From: Epiperipatus broadwayi
Lineage: Eukaryota > Onychophora > Udeonychophora > Euonychophora > Peripatidae
Reading direction: 5' to 3'
NCBI GenBank assembly: GCA_028023455.1
Contig: JAQFVV010012394.1
Coordinates: 27,795,010-27,859,009, forward strand
DNA: 64,000 nt
A program made the position numbers and the translations under genes. The stretch's first letter is position 1, and the number at the start of each line of letters is the position of its first letter. A model generated the notes under the pieces. That model saw only the letters and a list, made by a program, of their open reading frames with translations. It had not been told where the DNA came from and did not search any database. Shown piece after piece: positions 1-11,986 of this stretch.

Positions 1-1871
1 TACACAACATATTTAATGTATTAATTTTTGTTTAAAATTTTCATTTTTTTTTTTTTTTTATTAAGGTAAAAAAAACACAGGTGACTGATCACCAGCTACA
101 TGATATTACAGTGTTCAATGTTACAAGGTAAAAACAAAGTAACATACGCTCGATAAAAAAAACATATCCACAAAAGGGTTGTATAACCTTACTCAATATG
201 TATCTATATATGGACGAGCACAGATCTGCACTGCCCAAAAACAATCCATCAAGGGAATGCAGCAGCTCATCAGAGCAGTAAAGGTGCTGAAAACTTTGAT
301 CCTGTACCCTCCCAGAAGGTTTTCCGGAAGCGGCAATAATCGTCAATAGCCCGCACCCACGAACCATACCCCCAATGACCACCATCATCAACCCCTGCAA
401 AAGAATTGAGGAGTGCAGACCTGTGCCCACCAATGCAACATTTGGATTTAATGTAGTCTGGAATCAAGCCAGATTTACTTGCACACCATGAATACACACC
501 ATTGGTCCATATCGCCTAGCACACTGAGGTCAATGGAGCTGAAAGTCTGTTTGTAATCATTATCAACCTCCTGTATCTGCAAATGTTCACAATACCTGTT
601 CAATTTACTCAACTATAAAGTCCCTCAGGGTTCACTATGGTTATTATTTGTTGATACTAATTGGATACTGCTTCTTTGGATTGAATTCTAGGTCTTGATT
701 AGGAATCAAGGATTCGGTTGTATAATCTGAAAGTTTATTGTTAAAGTTTGAAATAACTAAAAGAGGATGAATCATTTGTAGCTTCAATGTCTCTGCTTAT
801 GTCTAAAACATCATTTGTACTAATTTTGCATTTAAATCATTGTTTGTTTGTTTTTTGCTGAGGAATCATTTCGTTGTAATTCTGTGTTGATTTGAAAATT
901 TTTATTTTTATTTTTTGTGATGCCCCAATCACACCGGAAATGGGTTAATAACTTCTGTTGTGATCATTGGTGAAACTTGATTTTTGTGCAGGAAGATATC
1001 TGAAGTCATAATCTATAATGTTCAATTCTAAAATTGAGATCGAATTAAAATTCAAAATAATTTATTCGACCTGTTCAACACAACGATATCATAACTTTAT
1101 TCCTATGAACAATTTAACACTAGGATTTTTTCTTTCTTAATTTTATGATTAATTTTTGTATTTATAATGTTCCTTAGTTTGTTTTTTGTCTTCCCTGACT
1201 GGTTTTCAGCTATAGAAACTTGTTTAACATTATTAATATCTCATGCAAAGATAAAGTACTTAAAACTATTCTTGTTAACATTTTTATTTTCAGCATTTTC
1301 AATGAGATTTAATATCCAAATGTTTTCTCTTTTTATGCTATCAATAAAATTAGGATTTCTAGTGTCTCTATTCTTTTTAGAACCATTTAGTTTCATTTAA
1401 AACTATTTTTCAAAGATTTATGTTATTCTAATGATTCCAAGAATTACTTAACCTAGCGTTTGCCTATTTCCAATGGCAGCTGTTTGCATAAAATGGAAAC
1501 GATATGTAATTTTAATTATTCTTGAATGAAAACTTCTTTAAAATTCTTGTAAAGATGAAAAGGCAATAAAATGAGTATTCACTTACATCTTAGTAAACTT
1601 TTCTTCTATGAATTCAAAACTAGACTATAACTTTGGTGAATAAAACTGGGAGCCTGTAACAGCATGAACTGGAGTCCCAGGCTCCCTCTAGTGGACTCAA
1701 AATTTCATTTTTAATATTAAAATTCTCATTTTTGGAATTAAAAAAATCTATTTTAAATATCTATCAAAATTAATTAATTCCTAGTCAAACTATTTATGTT
1801 ATAATGGATCAATATATAAGCCAGCATTTCATGCCCAGTATGAAGGCAAATGTGATTGAAATCTGAACTGA
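1..1871. other. Unassigned flank or upstream DMGDH intron
   Basis: AT-rich. Apart from the region at 89-497, no gene, RNA or repeat is recognisable. The frame at 1167-1400 is hydrophobic low-complexity translation of T-rich DNA and is not called. Confidence 0.5.
89..497 (-). pseudogene. Coding-like fragment, unrecognised
   Basis: On the minus strand two overlapping frames have unusually balanced composition for this window (GHRSALLNSFAGVDDGGHWG and SWVRAIDDYCRFRKTFWEGT in one frame; a continuing frame downstream). A frame switch between them would suggest a decayed exon or transposon protein. I cannot assign a family. It might also be chance from a relatively GC-rich stretch. Confidence 0.25.
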
Positions 1872-4468
1872 GTGATGTGATGTGATGCACTGTAACTTCT
1901 CCTTATATGGAGTCAGGAATCTCAGCAACTATGCCCAGAGAAACCTGTTAGCCACTTTACCTTCTCTTTCCATTCTCCACCCTAAGTTTTCCCATAAACT
2001 GCTCCATCCCATTTTCACAACATAATCTTTGTCAACTCCATGACCTTCATATCTAAATCCTGCTTATTTTTTCCAAACCTAGCATAAAAACCAATAACTC
2101 ACTTTCTGTATAATCACTTTTTTCATATTTAATCTTTCATAATTTTATTGTTTGTACCCTTTTTGCTTCCAAGCATTTACATTGAAGAAACAAATGCCTA
2201 ATATTTTCTATGCCTTCCTTACACAACTTGCAGACTAAATCACCCATATTTTTCCATTTATGTAGATATTCTCTTGTTGCTAAAGATCCCGTTTGAGCCT
2301 TAAACAATAAACTACTTTCCTTATTATTATCATAAATTAACTCACACCCAATATTCTGTTTACTTCTATAAACATTTAAACTCTTTTTACTCTCCATACT
2401 AGTTCCCCATCTCTCCAACTCCCTATTTTTTATTAATGCATCTATTCTTCTATCTCATTCCTTACCACTACAACACTCAACAATCCTCCTAACACAATCA
2501 TACCCCCATTTGTACAAGTATACTGCCATAAATTCTTTATCCAAATCTTCTGCATACTGCATTACCTTTCTCACCCATCTTATTGCCTGCCCTTTACTTG
2601 TAACCCAATTAAATATTATTTCGGCTATTCTTTTATTATCCATAAACTGCAATCTACCGAACATTTTCAATTTGCTTTTTGCATCTCTCATATAAAAACT
2701 TGACCATCCCATTTCTCCTTGAATTGCCTTTTTTGCTGTCCACACCTCTGCATCTAATGTATGACTTCCTACTTCCCTTTATACTTTTTTTTAAGAAATC
2801 TAATACCCCTTTACTAACACATAACGCATCATTGCCGTATGTTAACCCTGCTACTGCCACTCCCTTCCATACAATTCTAGCTACATCATATTTATTATAT
2901 GAAAACACTGCTAATTTCTTTACCAATCCTTTTCTTTGCTTCATTTATCAATTTTTTTCTTCCATTTATCCAAGCAATTTTTCTGATTGCTCAAGATGAT
3001 TCCCAATTAATTATATCTATTCACCACACTTAACTTTATATCCCCCAATAAGAAATCTTTATCTTCTCTTTCCCCAGTATTCACCATCATTATATTTGAT
3101 TTTTCTTCCCTAAATTTACTCCCCACATCTTTACCCACTCTTGCACGTGTCCTCAGCATAACTTCCATATCTTCTCTTCTTTCTGCACACAAAAAGATAT
3201 CATCTGCAAAACAAGACCCAACAATGTATATACTCCCTTGCTACCTACTAATGGTATCTCTATCCCTCTTCCTAGCTTTTCTATTGCTCTCTCCATTTCA
3301 TTTAAATACAACAAAAACAAAATAGGTGACATAGGGCATCCTTGCCTTAGTCCCACCCCATTTTTAACTTTAACTGATTCTATATCCCCTAATTGATATG
3401 TATAGTAATTATTTTCATATAAATTTCTTAATATCCACTAAAGCTTTATCCATTCCTAGATTTGCTAAACTTATTCATAATCTCTTTCTATTCACTCTAT
3501 CATATGCCTTCTCCATATCTATAAAACTCATATCTAACTGTCTACCTGAATTCCTACTCATATCCATAAGTTGTTTAACTATAAATAAACTATCTCCTAT
3601 ATGCCTAGCTGACCTAAAACCTCTTTGCATTTCCCCCATTACATTATTTTCTTCCATCCATTTTGCAACTTTTTCAGCCACCATATATGAAAAAACTTTA
3701 TATAAAACTGATGTTACCGCTATCAGTCTATAATTGTTTAATTTTCTGTGATCCTTACCTTTTCCTTTAAATAATAATCTTACTCTTGTATTACTCCAAC
3801 TACCCAGAAAAACTCTCTTCTGTGCTATCTTATTAAAACATGATAATAGCTTTACTTTTGCCCTACACCTTAAATTCATTACCATCTCTGCTGCCCATCC
3901 ATCTAAATCTCTTGCCTTACCACTTCTCAATTTCTTCACTGCCTCATTCAGTTCATTTTCTGTAAACCTAATATTTCCATTATTATATGCTTTCATATTT
4001 TCTATCCCTCTGTCCTTCACATCTAACATCTTTTCTATATCCATTACATTACTATTCAATATTCTCTCTAATTCTTCTCTGGAGTTACACTCTATTCCCT
4101 CCTCATCCAGTAATACTATCTCTCTCTCCCCTAAATTTATCCTTTTAATGTAATTCCAAAATGTTTTACTCCCATCTTTTCCACTTTTATTAATATCCTC
4201 CAATAATTTACTATTCAGTTTCATTCTCTCTCTATAATTATCCATTTTAGCTAATTTCTTTTCTAAGTACTTTTCTCATTTATCATTAACATCTTTTTCA
4301 CTTTCTTTGTTCTTAATAGCACACTTATATTCTCTGCATGTTTTTTCCCTCTCTTTTACACTTTTACTAACTCGCATTTTTTATTACCTTTATTCTTCTG
4401 AATATTCTCACCTAAAACCCTATTTGTCACTTTTTCTATTTCATCACACCAGTCCTCATACTCATCAA
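1872..4468 (-). pseudogene. CCHC-type LINE, 5'-truncated and frameshifted
   Basis: Same family as the better copy at 55061-58289. In minus-strand order: an RT part in frame 4245-3475 with GKGKDHRKLNNYRLIAVTSV and FIDMEKAYDRVNRKRL; then frame 3356-3153 with GLRQGCPMSPILFLLYLNEM; frame 3192-3007; frame 2944-2654; frame 2745-2455; and the CCHC region CKLCKEGIENIRHLFLQC in 2418-2137. The 3' UTR ends in a GTGATGTGATGTGATG tail at 1872. At least five frameshifts or stops break it. The 5' end falls inside the segment between endonuclease and RT. It is older than the 55061 copy. Confidence 0.88.
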
Positions 4469-5417
4469 GACACCAACTGTTGGCATTTTTAGAAGATGAA
4501 AAATAGTCTTCAAAGATTTTTATGTAAATCAGCTAGAAACTGATTGAAAGATGAAATAAGATGAAAAAAATTGTAAAAGATTGAGCTAGCTTGAAATTAA
4601 TATTTACTAAGAGAATAGTAAGTATTCATTTTCTTACTGATACAGATAGACTTTTATTAATCTAAAAACCAGTAATTCAAAATCTTCCATTTATTAAGCT
4701 GAATACCATTAATTCAAAATCTTTTATTATTTGGACAAAATTATAAAACAATGTTTTGATTTGCCATTTTAGTTATTGCTATTTAAAAATTCTGTGGTGA
4801 CAGTTTTGCCCAACTCGAAGCAAAATTAAGAGTTAATGTGCTGTTTTGCCCAAGGTTTTCTATAAGGGCATGAAACACCCTATAACCTTTTATTCATAAC
4901 TCATGAGTCAGACATTCTGGAAATTTAACATTGCTGTGATGAATAGCTAAACTATATGCTATATAATACATGCATTGATTCAAAGGTGGCGCTGCAGGCA
5001 ACATAAAGGAAAAATGAGCTATCTTGTCACTGAGCCACACTGTGCATAAGCATATTTTCTATTTTAAAATATAATACCATTATTAATACAATAAATTTAT
5101 ACAGTATACAAAATGTATTTTATTATATACAAAACGATAAATAGTAAAATTAATGTTTATTTAAATTTTTCAGAAAAGTTGGACTTATAATGAAAGAGGA
5201 GGGTATTGTTAAAACTAAAAAAAATTACAAATCAAGACAAGCCCTTAAATCAGGAATTTTGAAATGTTAGTCTATATGAGTAATATTCACATTTCTTTAA
5301 AATTCTATATTTTCTCTTCTGAACTAAGTAGTATATATTTCTATCTTATATTATTCTGATGATTCAACAATCATTACGGCCATTTTCAATGGCATATTAT
5401 ATGCACTTTTATGAAAG
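4469..5417. other. AT-rich, nothing recognised
   Basis: No frame, RNA or repeat that I can name. A short GC-richer patch at 4985-5035 (GTGGCGCTGCAGGCAAC) has no match within the window. Confidence 0.5.
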
Positions 5418-5870
5418 TTATCATATCTTACCTTGTGTCCAAATAGTGGATTAGTCCAAATTCCATATTCTCTTGATCAGTTTGAGCATTCTTACTATGA
5501 ACTAAAGTGCATACTGATATATAACATCTAGTGGCAAGAACAAACTAATAAGCGATGATGCTCACTGAATTTGAATAGATCCATTGATGGGGATCTGGCA
5601 ATAAATAGCCAATCCATTTGGAATTAATGTCAGAAAACAACTATCACAAAGCTGAAAACCAGAATACATGTTCTCCCAAAGACATCAACTGTCAAAGCTA
5701 AATGAGTAATATAGTGAGCAAGTCTACTTTCAAGAACTGGAAGCTGCAAAAACCCAACATCAACATAAAGCAAGCTGTCAGAGTACAGCCAGAAGTGTTC
5801 CCATACCTACTCATGAAGCAGACTGTCACAGTGTAGCTGGAAATGGTAGGTATAATTCAGAAAACTTCAT
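5418..5870 (+). repeat. LTR-like dispersed repeat, 3'-truncated copy
   Basis: Matches the solo LTRs at 9100 and 62080: it starts TTATCATATCTTACC, continues through AGTGGATTAGTCCA, TTGATCAG, GGGGATCTGGCAATAAATAG, CTGTCAAAGCT and TACCTACTCATGA. The terminal part with the CA end seen in the other copies is missing. Confidence 0.7.
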
Positions 5871-6127
5871 AAGATTAATTTATTTAAAAAAATATAAATT
5901 CACTGAAGCTACAATATACTGTAATGTTATGGAATCAAGGAGGTTGTACCTGGGGTGTTGGGATATCAGCATCATCCCCAAATAAAATAAATATAAAATT
6001 AATTATCAATATTTAATATGAAATATGCAAAGAATGAATATGAATTAATAAAAAAAATATAAGCATGATATAAAGTAATGAATCATTATCAGAATAATAA
6101 TATATTAATGAATATAAATAATGAGCA

Positions 6128-6570
6128 TGAGAGATCTCAGGGAGATCACTCTGAGAAATCAACCCAGTTAACTCACTAGAGTAACTATAAGTATAATTAA
6201 CTACAAAATCATCAGCATTAAAAATAAGTAATAAACATCCATCATCATGAATGATCAAACCAACTGTTAATCTTATAACTTGATTTGAATTGGGTCTACT
6301 ATAGATCAAGCTAATTATTTAGCCTTTGCCAGCTTGGGAAATTATTTAAACATGATTTGGATGCACCAACTTAAGTGCTAATCTATCAGAATATATAACA
6401 CTAAAAACAATAATGCTAAGATATTAAAACATGCTAATCATCATCAATGCTTTGACCACCTAGTACCATTAATGTACTGATCAACTATAAACTTAAATTC
6501 TGATAAAAGATTAAACTAAAATAAAATGTAGTGTATGGACTTTAACTGCTATGTTCTCCAGGTGCCATAT
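6128..6570 (+). repeat. Dispersed repeat, family shared with 41730-42170
   Basis: Shared blocks in order: GAGTAACTA, CATCATCATGAATGAT, CAATAATGCT, ATTAAAACATGCT, ATCATCATCAATGCT, CAACTATAAACTTAA, and AAACTAAAATAAAATGTAGTG. Similarity extends about 440 bp without coding capacity, suggesting a non-autonomous element or an LTR. Element ends are not resolved. Confidence 0.65.
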
Positions 6571-7762
6571 TGGATTTTTTTAAAAACTGATCTGAGACAC
6601 AATTTTCACAATAACTTCAGTTTTAATAATGTTAGAGCAAAAAACTTTATATTGATAGAAACTAGAAAAACTAAGGAAAACAATAAGGCTAAGACAAATA
6701 GTGATTATTATTTAAAAAATAAGGAAAAAAAGAAATTTCTACATCTGACATAATTATTACTTTATTGTTTGTTCATAATTTCTAATTCATCATTAACTAA
6801 GTTTAAATTACATCTTCAGTGATACTTTCTTTGTATTCATCACAAAATTATCTTTCAAACCATATATAATATGTCTTACCTGAGATAATCCATAGCTTCA
6901 GAATCTCCAAAAGTATTCGCATAATAATTCTTCATTTTTATCTTGTACCCCAAAAGTTAATAAAACTCAAAGGCATCTATAAGAAAAAGATTCATCCTAA
7001 TAAAAGATACAAAACAAATCAAGATAGATATGCATTTATCATCATAGCAATTGGCTTCTTGTCTATCTAAAACTAGAAATTGTAGATTACTGTCTGTATC
7101 ACTGATAAAATGTTTCATCTCTTCATTTTATATTTTTTTGTGTATATCAGTGATGTTTATATTCTTTTTATAACACTGATAAAATTAGTTTCATCTCTTT
7201 ATTTTATATTATTTCAGGTACATCAGTGATGTTTATATTTTTTATGCACACCAATGATGTGTGTCCTCTTTATGCACCCCAGTGATGCTATCTTGTTATA
7301 TTTACTGTATCACATAGATATAATGTATTTTGAATATAGTGCATTTGTTAGCTATAGACTTGAAAATAATGTGATGAAACATATGACAAAACTAGTGACT
7401 CCACAGAATGAGTATCAAGGCATAGGCAAGAATCAGAATTTAATTCTTTGCCTGCATATGCAAACTTTCTGTACATTTGATTATTAGTTTTGTAAATCAT
7501 TACTTGCAAACACAAACACATCATATAAACATAATAATAAATAATAAATTATTAAACCTTTTGAGAATCATTATTTTTATAAAATAAGTTTATTTTTATA
7601 AAATAAGTGGATCAAAACTATGAGCATAAATAAATATAAAATTTATATACTCACACACCACTACAAATGCAAATTAATAAAAATTAAATCATTTTTCAAA
7701 TAATTAAAAAAAAAATATATTATTCAAAAAATTAAAAAATTAAAATTGTATACTTTTTTTTT
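6571..7762. repeat. AT-rich stretch with tandem repeats
   Basis: A 74-bp unit occurs twice (7100-7173 and 7174-7247, each with CACTGATAAAAT ... CAGTGATG), followed by two short partial units around 7248-7290. A 21-bp unit around TTTTTATAAAATAAG is duplicated at 7570-7610. Nothing else is recognised. Confidence 0.7.
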
Positions 7763-7862
7763 TCTCGTGTGTCATAGCATCAGCCAGGAAGCGAACCCGC
7801 TAACCCGGGACAACTGCTTGTAAAGTCGCTATCGCTGACCTCTCAACCACCAATGCTTACAA
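7763..7862 (-). mobile_element. tRNA-Gly-derived SINE
   Basis: Reverse complement of the family: minus strand runs AAGCATTGGTGGTTGAGAGG, then TTTACAAGCAGTTGTCCCGG, AGCGGGTTCGCTTCC, and the tail GATGCTATGACACACGAG followed by an A-run (poly-T on the + strand at 7755-7763). No clear target duplication. Confidence 0.75.
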
Positions 7863-9099
7863 GCCCGATATTCTGCAATTACATTTAGATTCCATGGAAG
7901 GTGTTGTTTGTGAATGATCAGCGTACTTTTAATCCATTTTGTCAAGCTCATGAGGCCAATAAAAGTTTTCTGTCTTTATTGCTTCATGAAAATTAGAAAA
8001 TTGATAATAAAAAAAAATTAAATGTGCCTATTACGAAAAAATTTAATTAAAAAATCTAAATTTAATTGGATTTTTTTGTTAAAGACATCTTTAGAGAGCT
8101 ATGTTAGAGATGTATCAAATGGTAGATGCATAATTGCATTAAATCACACTGTAAATCCTTGTTTTCACTGATATAAGTAAAAGATAGAAACCAGGTAGTT
8201 TGGAGATGGGGAATTCATAGCACTATATCATCTAATATTCATTGATTAAAAAAAAAAAAATTCTTTAACACACTTTTTCTTTTCAATTCTTGTTTTTTTT
8301 AATGATTATTCAAGCTTGCAATCGATGACTGAAAATGATTACTCTTAAAATTCATACCTATTTATAAATTGTGTTTCCTTCTATTCATTTAAGGACACTG
8401 TACTTGTCAATAAAACTTCCAAGATATACTTCAAGAACAAAAATGGAAAAGATGGCAATTGTAAAATTCACATTAGAATGCAATATATTTATACCCTTGT
8501 AAAAAACATAAACAATGGTTGATTAGGTCAGTATGAAAAATCATCTATCACTGTTATTCATTAGTGAAAGACACAAAAAAATTAGGTATGATTTATTTAA
8601 TGCCTTTCATGGCTTAGTATAGTGGTGTAGTGGTGGGTTCTGGAGTCCAAATGGTGTGGTGGGTTCTGGAGTCCAGATATCATGAATCATGGTTACACTC
8701 CATCACCCCTGGTCCTTAAACTTCTTACAAACTGATTTTTTTTTTAAAAAAAAGATTATAATAATTTAGATTTCACGGAACTCTTTAATTTGACAAAATA
8801 ATTACATGTAACTAGCAACGTATAACGTACAAGATATTAATAAATAATTGTAAGAACTTACTACAACTAATGTTTACCAAAGGTGAAAAGTTATGGGAAG
8901 TCTAGTTTAATATTTTCCAATTCTATTATATATATATATATATATATATTTATGGTAAAAATCACACTAATATCAAGAATACCTTTTCCTAGATGTACAA
9001 CTTCCTGCTTGTGTTGTTTTAACAGCAGGTTTTCCTGTTTACAAATTACTTGCATCTTAAAATTGGTTTTACTAGACTTTCTTTTGATTAGATACTTTC
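7863..9099. repeat. AT-rich stretch with foldback-related fragment and small tandem repeats
   Basis: 8086-8245 contains AGATGCATAATTGCATTAAA and ATAGCACTATATCATCT, shared with 35385-35490. At 8624-8680 GTGGTGGGTTCTGGAGTCCA is tandemly duplicated (unit about 26 bp). A (TA)n run lies at 8926-8949. The open frame at 8883-9152 crosses the TA run and the LTR start and is not a gene. Confidence 0.55.
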
Positions 9100-9671
9100 T
9101 GTCATATCTGACCTTGTCTTTAGAAGTGGATTATTTCATATTCCTTATCTGATTGACTAGCACCCAGTTGCTATCCAAAGGGATTAAATCCCTCACTGGG
9201 ATTCGCACACCAAATCCGCATGTTTCCAATAATGTAGAGGATCTGCCATTAAATAGTCAGCCTTTTGGAGGCAAGGCAATTGCTTCTGTCAACCTAAATG
9301 ACTGAACATGCTCTCCAATAAACCCTCTGCTGTCCGCAAGGATAGTCTCTCTACTCATTGTTGTGAGATCCACACAATGAGGCAAGTCCACCTACCGACT
9401 GGAAACTGCTATGTCTGCACTCGACTCGAGGCAAGCTAAATATATAGCTGGAAGAGTCTTACCAGAACTCACTAGGCAGGCTAATTATTTAGCTGGAAGT
9501 GAGTTCCGTACTTGGCATGATTATCTCAGCATTAACCATATATGTATATTATTGTTTACCTAACAAGTGTATATATTTTTTAGTACTAAGAAATTGTACA
9601 TATTGTTGAGTAGTTGTTTCTTTTTGTCTGTTGGTTTGGAACCGAACCTGTAAGCCTAATCAAACACAACA
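9100..9671 (+). mobile_element. Solo LTR with 5-bp target-site duplication
   Basis: Starts TGTCATATCTGACC and ends CACAACA (TG...CA), and is bracketed by CTTTC on both sides (9095-9099 and 9672-9676). Its length of 572 bp and internal similarity to 62080-62692 and 5418-5870 (GGATCTGCCATTAAATAGTCA, GACTGGAAACTGCTA) define a family of LTRs. No internal coding region adjoins it, so it is most likely a product of LTR-LTR recombination. LTR orientation is taken from TG...CA plus the AATAAA-containing 3' part of the 62080 copy. Confidence 0.85.
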
Positions 9672-10317
9672 CTTTCCTTTTAAAGTATTTTGAGTATTAT
9701 TTTCTTTATGTAATTAGCTGGTTATTAAAATCAAATTTTTCAGCAAATTTCTACCATAAATGAACACATGCAGCTTCAAGCGAATTACAAATGTCCCCTT
9801 GAGAACACATAGGATTTGACAACCTCTTTAAACTACTAGATATGTTTACATATGGAAATTATAGACAATATAAATAAAAAAAATGTATATTTATTCAAAA
9901 ATAGGTGAAGTTTTTGAAAACTTGGATTCCAATTCCTTATAATGTCCAGATTAGTTTATTTTTCACTCATTAAATGAAAAGATCATTTCATGTTTTCCTA
10001 CTTCTGATAAATGTATCATTTAATCACTCTGAAACAACTGCCGTCAAGGAATTTCTTAAAAGCATTTTCTTAATGATTATGTTCCTTAACACTTATTTTT
10101 TTACAACTCTTTTGTAAAAATTCTTAGCAAACATTGTATAGTTGTTTGTTGAATTGTCAAAAAAAATATTTTGAAGATCGGAAAATGTTAATCGTGGTCT
10201 TTAGTGAATTGTAGAATTTAAAAATAAATTATGGTCACACTGTCCAGAAACCAATCAAATTTATTTTTATAATATATCACTGAATATTTACCAATAGTCT
10301 TTCTTTTATTTTGTAAG
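9672..10317. other. Unassigned, probably intron
   Basis: AT-rich sequence leading to the splice acceptor at 10317. I looked for a preceding DMGDH exon here and in 1-9671 and found none. Confidence 0.5.
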
Positions 10318-10448
10318 ATCGGCCATACTAATATCAGCCATATGCTAACAGAGAGAGGACGAGTTTATGCTGAACTAACGGTTACAACTCTTGCTCCTGA
10401 TCATTACTATTGCATTTCGGGAGCAGGCTCTGAATTCCACGATCTCAG
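10318..10448 (+). CDS. DMGDH: DMGDH exon (first exon in window; internal exon of the gene)
   Basis: Mitochondrial dimethylglycine dehydrogenase oxidises dimethylglycine to sarcosine in choline/glycine catabolism, passing the one-carbon unit to tetrahydrofolate and electrons to electron-transfer flavoprotein. This exon starts after a TTTTGTAAG acceptor and ends at a CAG|GTAAAA donor. It reads [20 protein letters not shown], then a segment ending [11 protein letters not shown]. This closely resembles the start of the folate-binding GcvT-like part of animal DMGDH, where NISHML and RVYAELTV are conserved. Its 131 bp end in phase 2, and the split Arg codon is completed by the next exon. Sarcosine dehydrogenase is the nearest alternative, but downstream motifs fit DMGDH better. 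I found no earlier exon in bases 1-10317, so the FAD-binding half lies outside the window. Confidence 0.9.
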
Positions 10449-10541
10449 GTAAAATATAAGCAATTACAAAATATATTTATACATATGTTAAAAGCAAACA
10501 CACATCTATTGTGATTTAGTGTTTTTTTTTAATATACTTTG

Positions 10542-10603
10542 ATTATATTTTAAATTCAAGTATACTTCACATATGTGAAGTATGCTTGTATTTAAAATAT
10601 TAC
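10542..10603. repeat. Near-perfect palindrome without loop
   Basis: The centre CTTCACAT|ATGTGAAG lies at 10572/10573 and the arms extend about 30 bases each way with few mismatches, ending in AATTTAAAATA-type sequence. It begins about 95 bases after a DMGDH exon, on the donor side of the intron. It could form a cruciform or RNA hairpin. Confidence 0.75.
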
Positions 10604-10860
10604 AAATTCAGCCTGTATCCTGCCCATCTCTCTTCTGTTTATTTAAATGAATAAGGTCCTGTATATGAGAGGTCAGAGTGACTTAAAGTCAATATGGGCA
10701 TGACAATAATATTGGAATTAATAAGGGATTTGAGTGTTCCATCATCAGATTTTCATTGGTATGGATGGATAAAGAGTTGAAGTAGAATGAAGCCTGTCCA
10801 TTAAAGTGTGAAGATTTGCTATCATAATATAAACCAAATACTGATTAAATATGTGTGGAA

Positions 10861-10925
10861 GATGATCCGAACTAACTGATGAGTGCTGATCCAGCATGAA
10901 ATATGTTTATTGAAGATCATTTATC
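10861..10925 (+). ncRNA. Type I hammerhead ribozyme-like fold, family A copy 1
   Basis: CTGATGA (10876-10882) and GAAA (10898-10901) flank a 6-bp stem II, GTGCTG/CAGCAT with loop ATC. Outer stem I pairs GATGAT (10861-10866) with ATCATT (10116 offset region, 10916-10921). Inner stem I is A-T, A-T, T-G beside the core. Stem III is a short hairpin with one T-T mismatch, and the predicted cleavage is after A10909 (triplet TTA). It sits about 0.4 kb after a DMGDH exon, on the sense strand. The following bases to about 11035 match one half of the foldback at 36254-36590, so this is a half copy of that repeat. Confidence 0.62.
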
Positions 10926-11640
10926 TTTTTCACACGTGTGTGGTCATGTGTATTGGTTGTATGAGATATAGTGGATAGCTGAAGGGAGATTGAAAGTCTG
11001 TGTTCAAATCCCCTATATTATGCTTTGATTAATAAAATTGATATGTTTCTACTATATATTCAAGAATCCATTAGTTTGGGGTTTTAAATAGAATCAAGAC
11101 ATGGGTTTAAACTTTATTATTTTTGATATCAGAGAAACTTATTTTACTTAATATTGAACATATAAATATAAGTTAATGTGTATATGTTATGATAAAACAA
11201 TAGCAAATTCTCCATACAGTACTACCTTTCAGTGTAAGCCTTAGTAATCAATGAATGCTAGAAGAATTGTGCATAAAATCTCTACCTAGTGCTTATGCAT
11301 ACAATATCTCCAGATTAGTTTCTAGCACACAACTTTAATCAGTGAGAAGCCTTGGATCTGAGAGTACTGAACCTAGATCTTAGGATCTAATGCAAGCCAC
11401 CTTTTGTCTATTTAATCAAATATAAAGCTATAAGACCAAGATGAAAACACAATAATGTTTTCAATCCAAGCACTTTCATTTTAATAATTATGTAGATCTA
11501 AACTCAGTTCAGTATCTTTATATTTTGGTATGGTTTTATAAAACCTACAGTCACCATATTCATATGGGCAGGATTGATATAAGACCACTAAACATCATAT
11601 GATCATCATTTTCTTTGCTTACAAAGCTATTTAAACAGTA

Positions 11641-11810
11641 AGGTGATGTGATGTACTGTAGCTTCTCCTTAAACAAAGTCAAGAATCTCTCAGCAATTAT
11701 GCCCAGAGAAACCTGTTAGCTACTTTATTTTACATTTCCCAGTTTAAATTTTCCCATATTCTGCTCCATCCCATTTCCACAACATAATCTTTGTCAACTC
11801 TATGGCCACC
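11641..11810 (-). mobile_element. LINE 3' end fragment (CCHC-type LINE family)
   Basis: Begins on the + strand with GGTGATGTGATGTACTGTAG, the reverse complement of the (CATCA)n-type tail, and continues with the conserved 3' UTR (GCCCAGAGAAACCTGTTAGC) seen in the copies at 1872, 27555 and 58289. Only about 170 bp remain, as expected for a severely 5'-truncated insertion by target-primed reverse transcription. Confidence 0.75.
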
Positions 11811-11986
11811 CAGTGCAAGCCTTAGTAATCAATGGATGCAAGATTTGTGCATAAAAATGAAAAAGCTTGGATTGAAAATGTTATTGTTTTCATCTTGGCT
11901 TCATAGATTTATAGTTGATTAAATAGGTAAAAGATGGCTTTTGGAGAGTTGCATTATATCCCTATATCTAAGCACAGTGCTCTCAG

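Noticed and set aside
1167-1400. 77-codon plus-strand frame as a membrane protein gene
   Set aside because: Phe/Leu/Ser-rich translation of T-rich DNA, no splice or promoter context, no family resemblance.
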